Shown here piece by piece: positions 42,375 to 43,330 of a stretch of DNA of 43,330 nt. Every line of letters starts with the position of its first letter. Positions within the stretch are counted from its first letter, which is position 1. The DNA lies in the NCBI GenBank assembly GCA_003552985.1, contig PUPD01000074.1, positions 1 through 43,330 of the forward strand, read 5' to 3'. This DNA is from Spirochaetaceae bacterium. GTDB taxonomy: Bacteria > Spirochaetota > Spirochaetia > DSM-27196 > SLAA01. The notes beneath the pieces were generated by a model, which had not been told where the DNA came from, did no database searches, and saw only the letters and a program-made list of their open reading frames with translations. The position numbers were made by a program, and so were the translations under genes.

Positions 42375-42722
42375 TCAGAGGTTGCGTTCCCGCAGCTCGC
42401 GGAAGAACAGGTGCAGGTCCTTACGCATGAGGTCATTATCGTATTCGCTCAGCGGATGCCGGCCATATCGGCGCTCAATCCTCTTGAAGACATCCCGAAT
42501 CTGGCGATCCGAGCCGAGCTGATCCAGCCCAAGCTCGGCAAGCCCGTCGATTCCTCTGTCGATCGGCGAGGACAACAACACGCCATACGCATCGATGATG
42601 CGTTCTTTCTCTTCCTCCAGCTGCCGGTCGGCGGCCTGCCGCCTGCGATTGCGTCGGTCCAACGCGAATACAACTGCGGGGACCAGAATCATAAGTGCCG
42701 CCGGCAGTACCGACTCGCCCAC
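42375..42722 (-). CDS. Small membrane-anchored hypothetical protein
   Basis: 115-residue protein I do not recognise. One N-terminal helix (VLPAALMILVPAVVFALD) is followed by a basic stop-transfer (RRNRRRQ), a charged coiled-coil-like helix (ADRQLEEEKERIIDAYGVLL) and a cytoplasmic tail with IRDVFKRIERRYGRHPLSEYD and LHLFFRELRERNL. The start is GTG at 42722, preferred because GGAGGG lies four bases upstream; the frame opens five codons earlier at a TTG. It precedes the MacAB-like genes on the same strand, with the minisatellite between, so it may be co-transcribed. Confidence 0.65.
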   Translation of the reverse strand: MGESVLPAALMILVPAVVFALDRRNRRRQAADRQLEEEKERIIDAYGVLLSSPIDRGIDGLAELGLDQLGSDRQIRDVFKRIERRYGRHPLSEYDNDLMRKDLHLFFRELRERNL

Positions 42723-42754
42723 AGGACCCTCCTTCAACGCCCCGGTGCCCCGGT

Positions 42755-42776
42755 GCCCGACGCATCGATGTCGGGC
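42755..42776. terminator. Possible hairpin between the M16 peptidase and small-protein genes
   Basis: Stem GCCCGAC (42755-42761) with GTCGGGC (42770-42776) and an 8-base loop, in the 279-base gap 42723-43001. No T-run. The gap otherwise shows only short CACCACG-like repeats near 42905-42930 and no gene. Confidence 0.35.
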
Positions 42777-43001
42777 GCATCGGCCCGGGTTACCGTTCGG
42801 CCGGGCCTAAGTACCCCCGACACCTTACGGCCGCGGAGCGCACAATCCGCGCTCCACTGTCGCTCTGATAGGTCCCTACTTTATCGCTGTACCGGCGCCG
42901 ATGCAACACCACGCACCACACACCACGCAATACGCATCAGCCGTCAGTGCCGTGACCTCGAGACCTAAGGAGAAAGAGCGAGGTTGTCGCTGTGTCGTTG
43001 C

Positions 43002-43330
43002 CTACTCGGGAAGCTCCCCGGGCTGCATCTCCGGCTGTGCCGGCGGTTCACCTGCCGGGAGCAGTGTCACCTGGACGTACTCCTCCGGATTGAGATACGC
43101 TTCAGCCGTCTCGACAAGCGCTTCAACGGTCAGCTCGTCGATCAGGTCCGGATAATCCAGTAGCTCTTCGAACTCCCGGCCGGCTCGGTGGAGGGCTTCG
43201 ATGTTTTCAAGCCAGAACTCGTTCTCGCGAAGCGCCTCCTCGAACTCGCTTCGTTGTACCTCGCGCGTCCGCTCAACGTAGCTTTCGTCGAGCTCCCCGG
43301 CGCGTATACTCTCGAGCTCCTCAAGCGCCA
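43002..43330 (-). CDS. M16 (insulinase-like) zinc peptidase, C-terminal end only
   Basis: Hand translation of the minus strand from the window edge gives about 108 residues ending at a TAG at 43002-43004. It reads VERTREVQRSEFEEALREN, then FWLENIEALHRAGREFEELL, DLIDELTVEALVETAEAYL, NPEEYVQVTLLPAGEPP and an acidic Pro-rich tail. This is the usual end of bacterial M16 proteases: the RxxE-rich helix, then the FWL segment, then a helix before a final YVQVTLLP strand. The catalytic HxxEH half lies outside the window, so activity cannot be judged. Confidence 0.75.
   Translation of the reverse strand, partial: ALEELESIRAGELDESYVERTREVQRSEFEEALRENEFWLENIEALHRAGREFEELLDYPDLIDELTVEALVETAEAYLNPEEYVQVTLLPAGEPPAQPEMQPGELPE

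Noticed and set aside
1-43330. CRISPR array, prophage, integrase or transposase
   Set aside because: No regularly spaced 25-40 bp repeats with unique spacers, and no phage or recombinase motifs in any convincing reading frame.

Overview
The window looks like chromosomal DNA of a free-living, sugar-fermenting spirochaete (Spirochaetaceae-like). This placement is an inference. It rests on the dominance of sugar ABC transporters, on binding proteins whose signal peptides end in an Ala-Gly-rich segment followed by an acidic stretch, on moderately high GC, and on the lack of plasmid or phage genes. No rRNA, tRNA, CRISPR array, insertion sequence or integrase was seen.

Layout. (1) 1-3510: a sugar ABC permease (cut by the window edge) diverges from a GH2 glycosidase and an ArsR-type regulator. 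The shared control region is an almost perfectly mirror-symmetric promoter. (2) 3558-6921: a TetR-controlled ABC drug exporter with a tandemly fused permease, reading leftwards. (3) 7176-17740: an L-rhamnose locus on the minus strand, in transcription order LacI regulator, rhamnose isomerase, histidine kinase, AraC-type response regulator, binding protein, ATPase, two permeases and rhamnose mutarotase. Rhamnulokinase and rhamnulose-phosphate aldolase are not in it. (4) 17795-23765: a second minus-strand sugar module of a PMI-like cupin, a ribose-type ABC transporter and a TIM-barrel epimerase, preceded by a 32-bp palindrome. Its substrate is unknown. (5) 23825-27175: about 3.3 kb of decayed genes. 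It holds an SBP/ATPase deletion chimera with a lost start codon, a truncated permease, the C-terminal scrap of a lysine-2,3-aminomutase-like radical SAM protein, and a sulfite-reductase-type flavoprotein with stops, a frameshift and deletions. (6) 27358-31603: single genes for a ribosome hibernation factor, a voltage-gated K+ channel, a long TspO-like protein and a thioredoxin-CcdA fusion. (7) 31658-37694: an FGGY sugar kinase diverges from an SDR dehydrogenase plus a MalEFG-type ABC transporter, with a palindromic operator at the start of the plus-strand transcript. (8) 37730-42722: a MacAB-like ATPase, FtsX-type permease and membrane fusion protein, plus a small membrane protein. (9) 43002-43330: the C-terminus of an M16 peptidase.

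How the parts fit. Most of the window is sugar scavenging: import through ABC systems, isomerisation or epimerisation, phosphorylation and NAD(P)-linked oxidation, each module with its own regulator or operator. In all three intact ABC operons a GC-rich hairpin follows the binding-protein gene, which would make binding protein more abundant than membrane components. The decayed block lies directly upstream of the intact ribose-type module and is a relic of a paralogous transporter plus unrelated genes collapsed by serial deletions.
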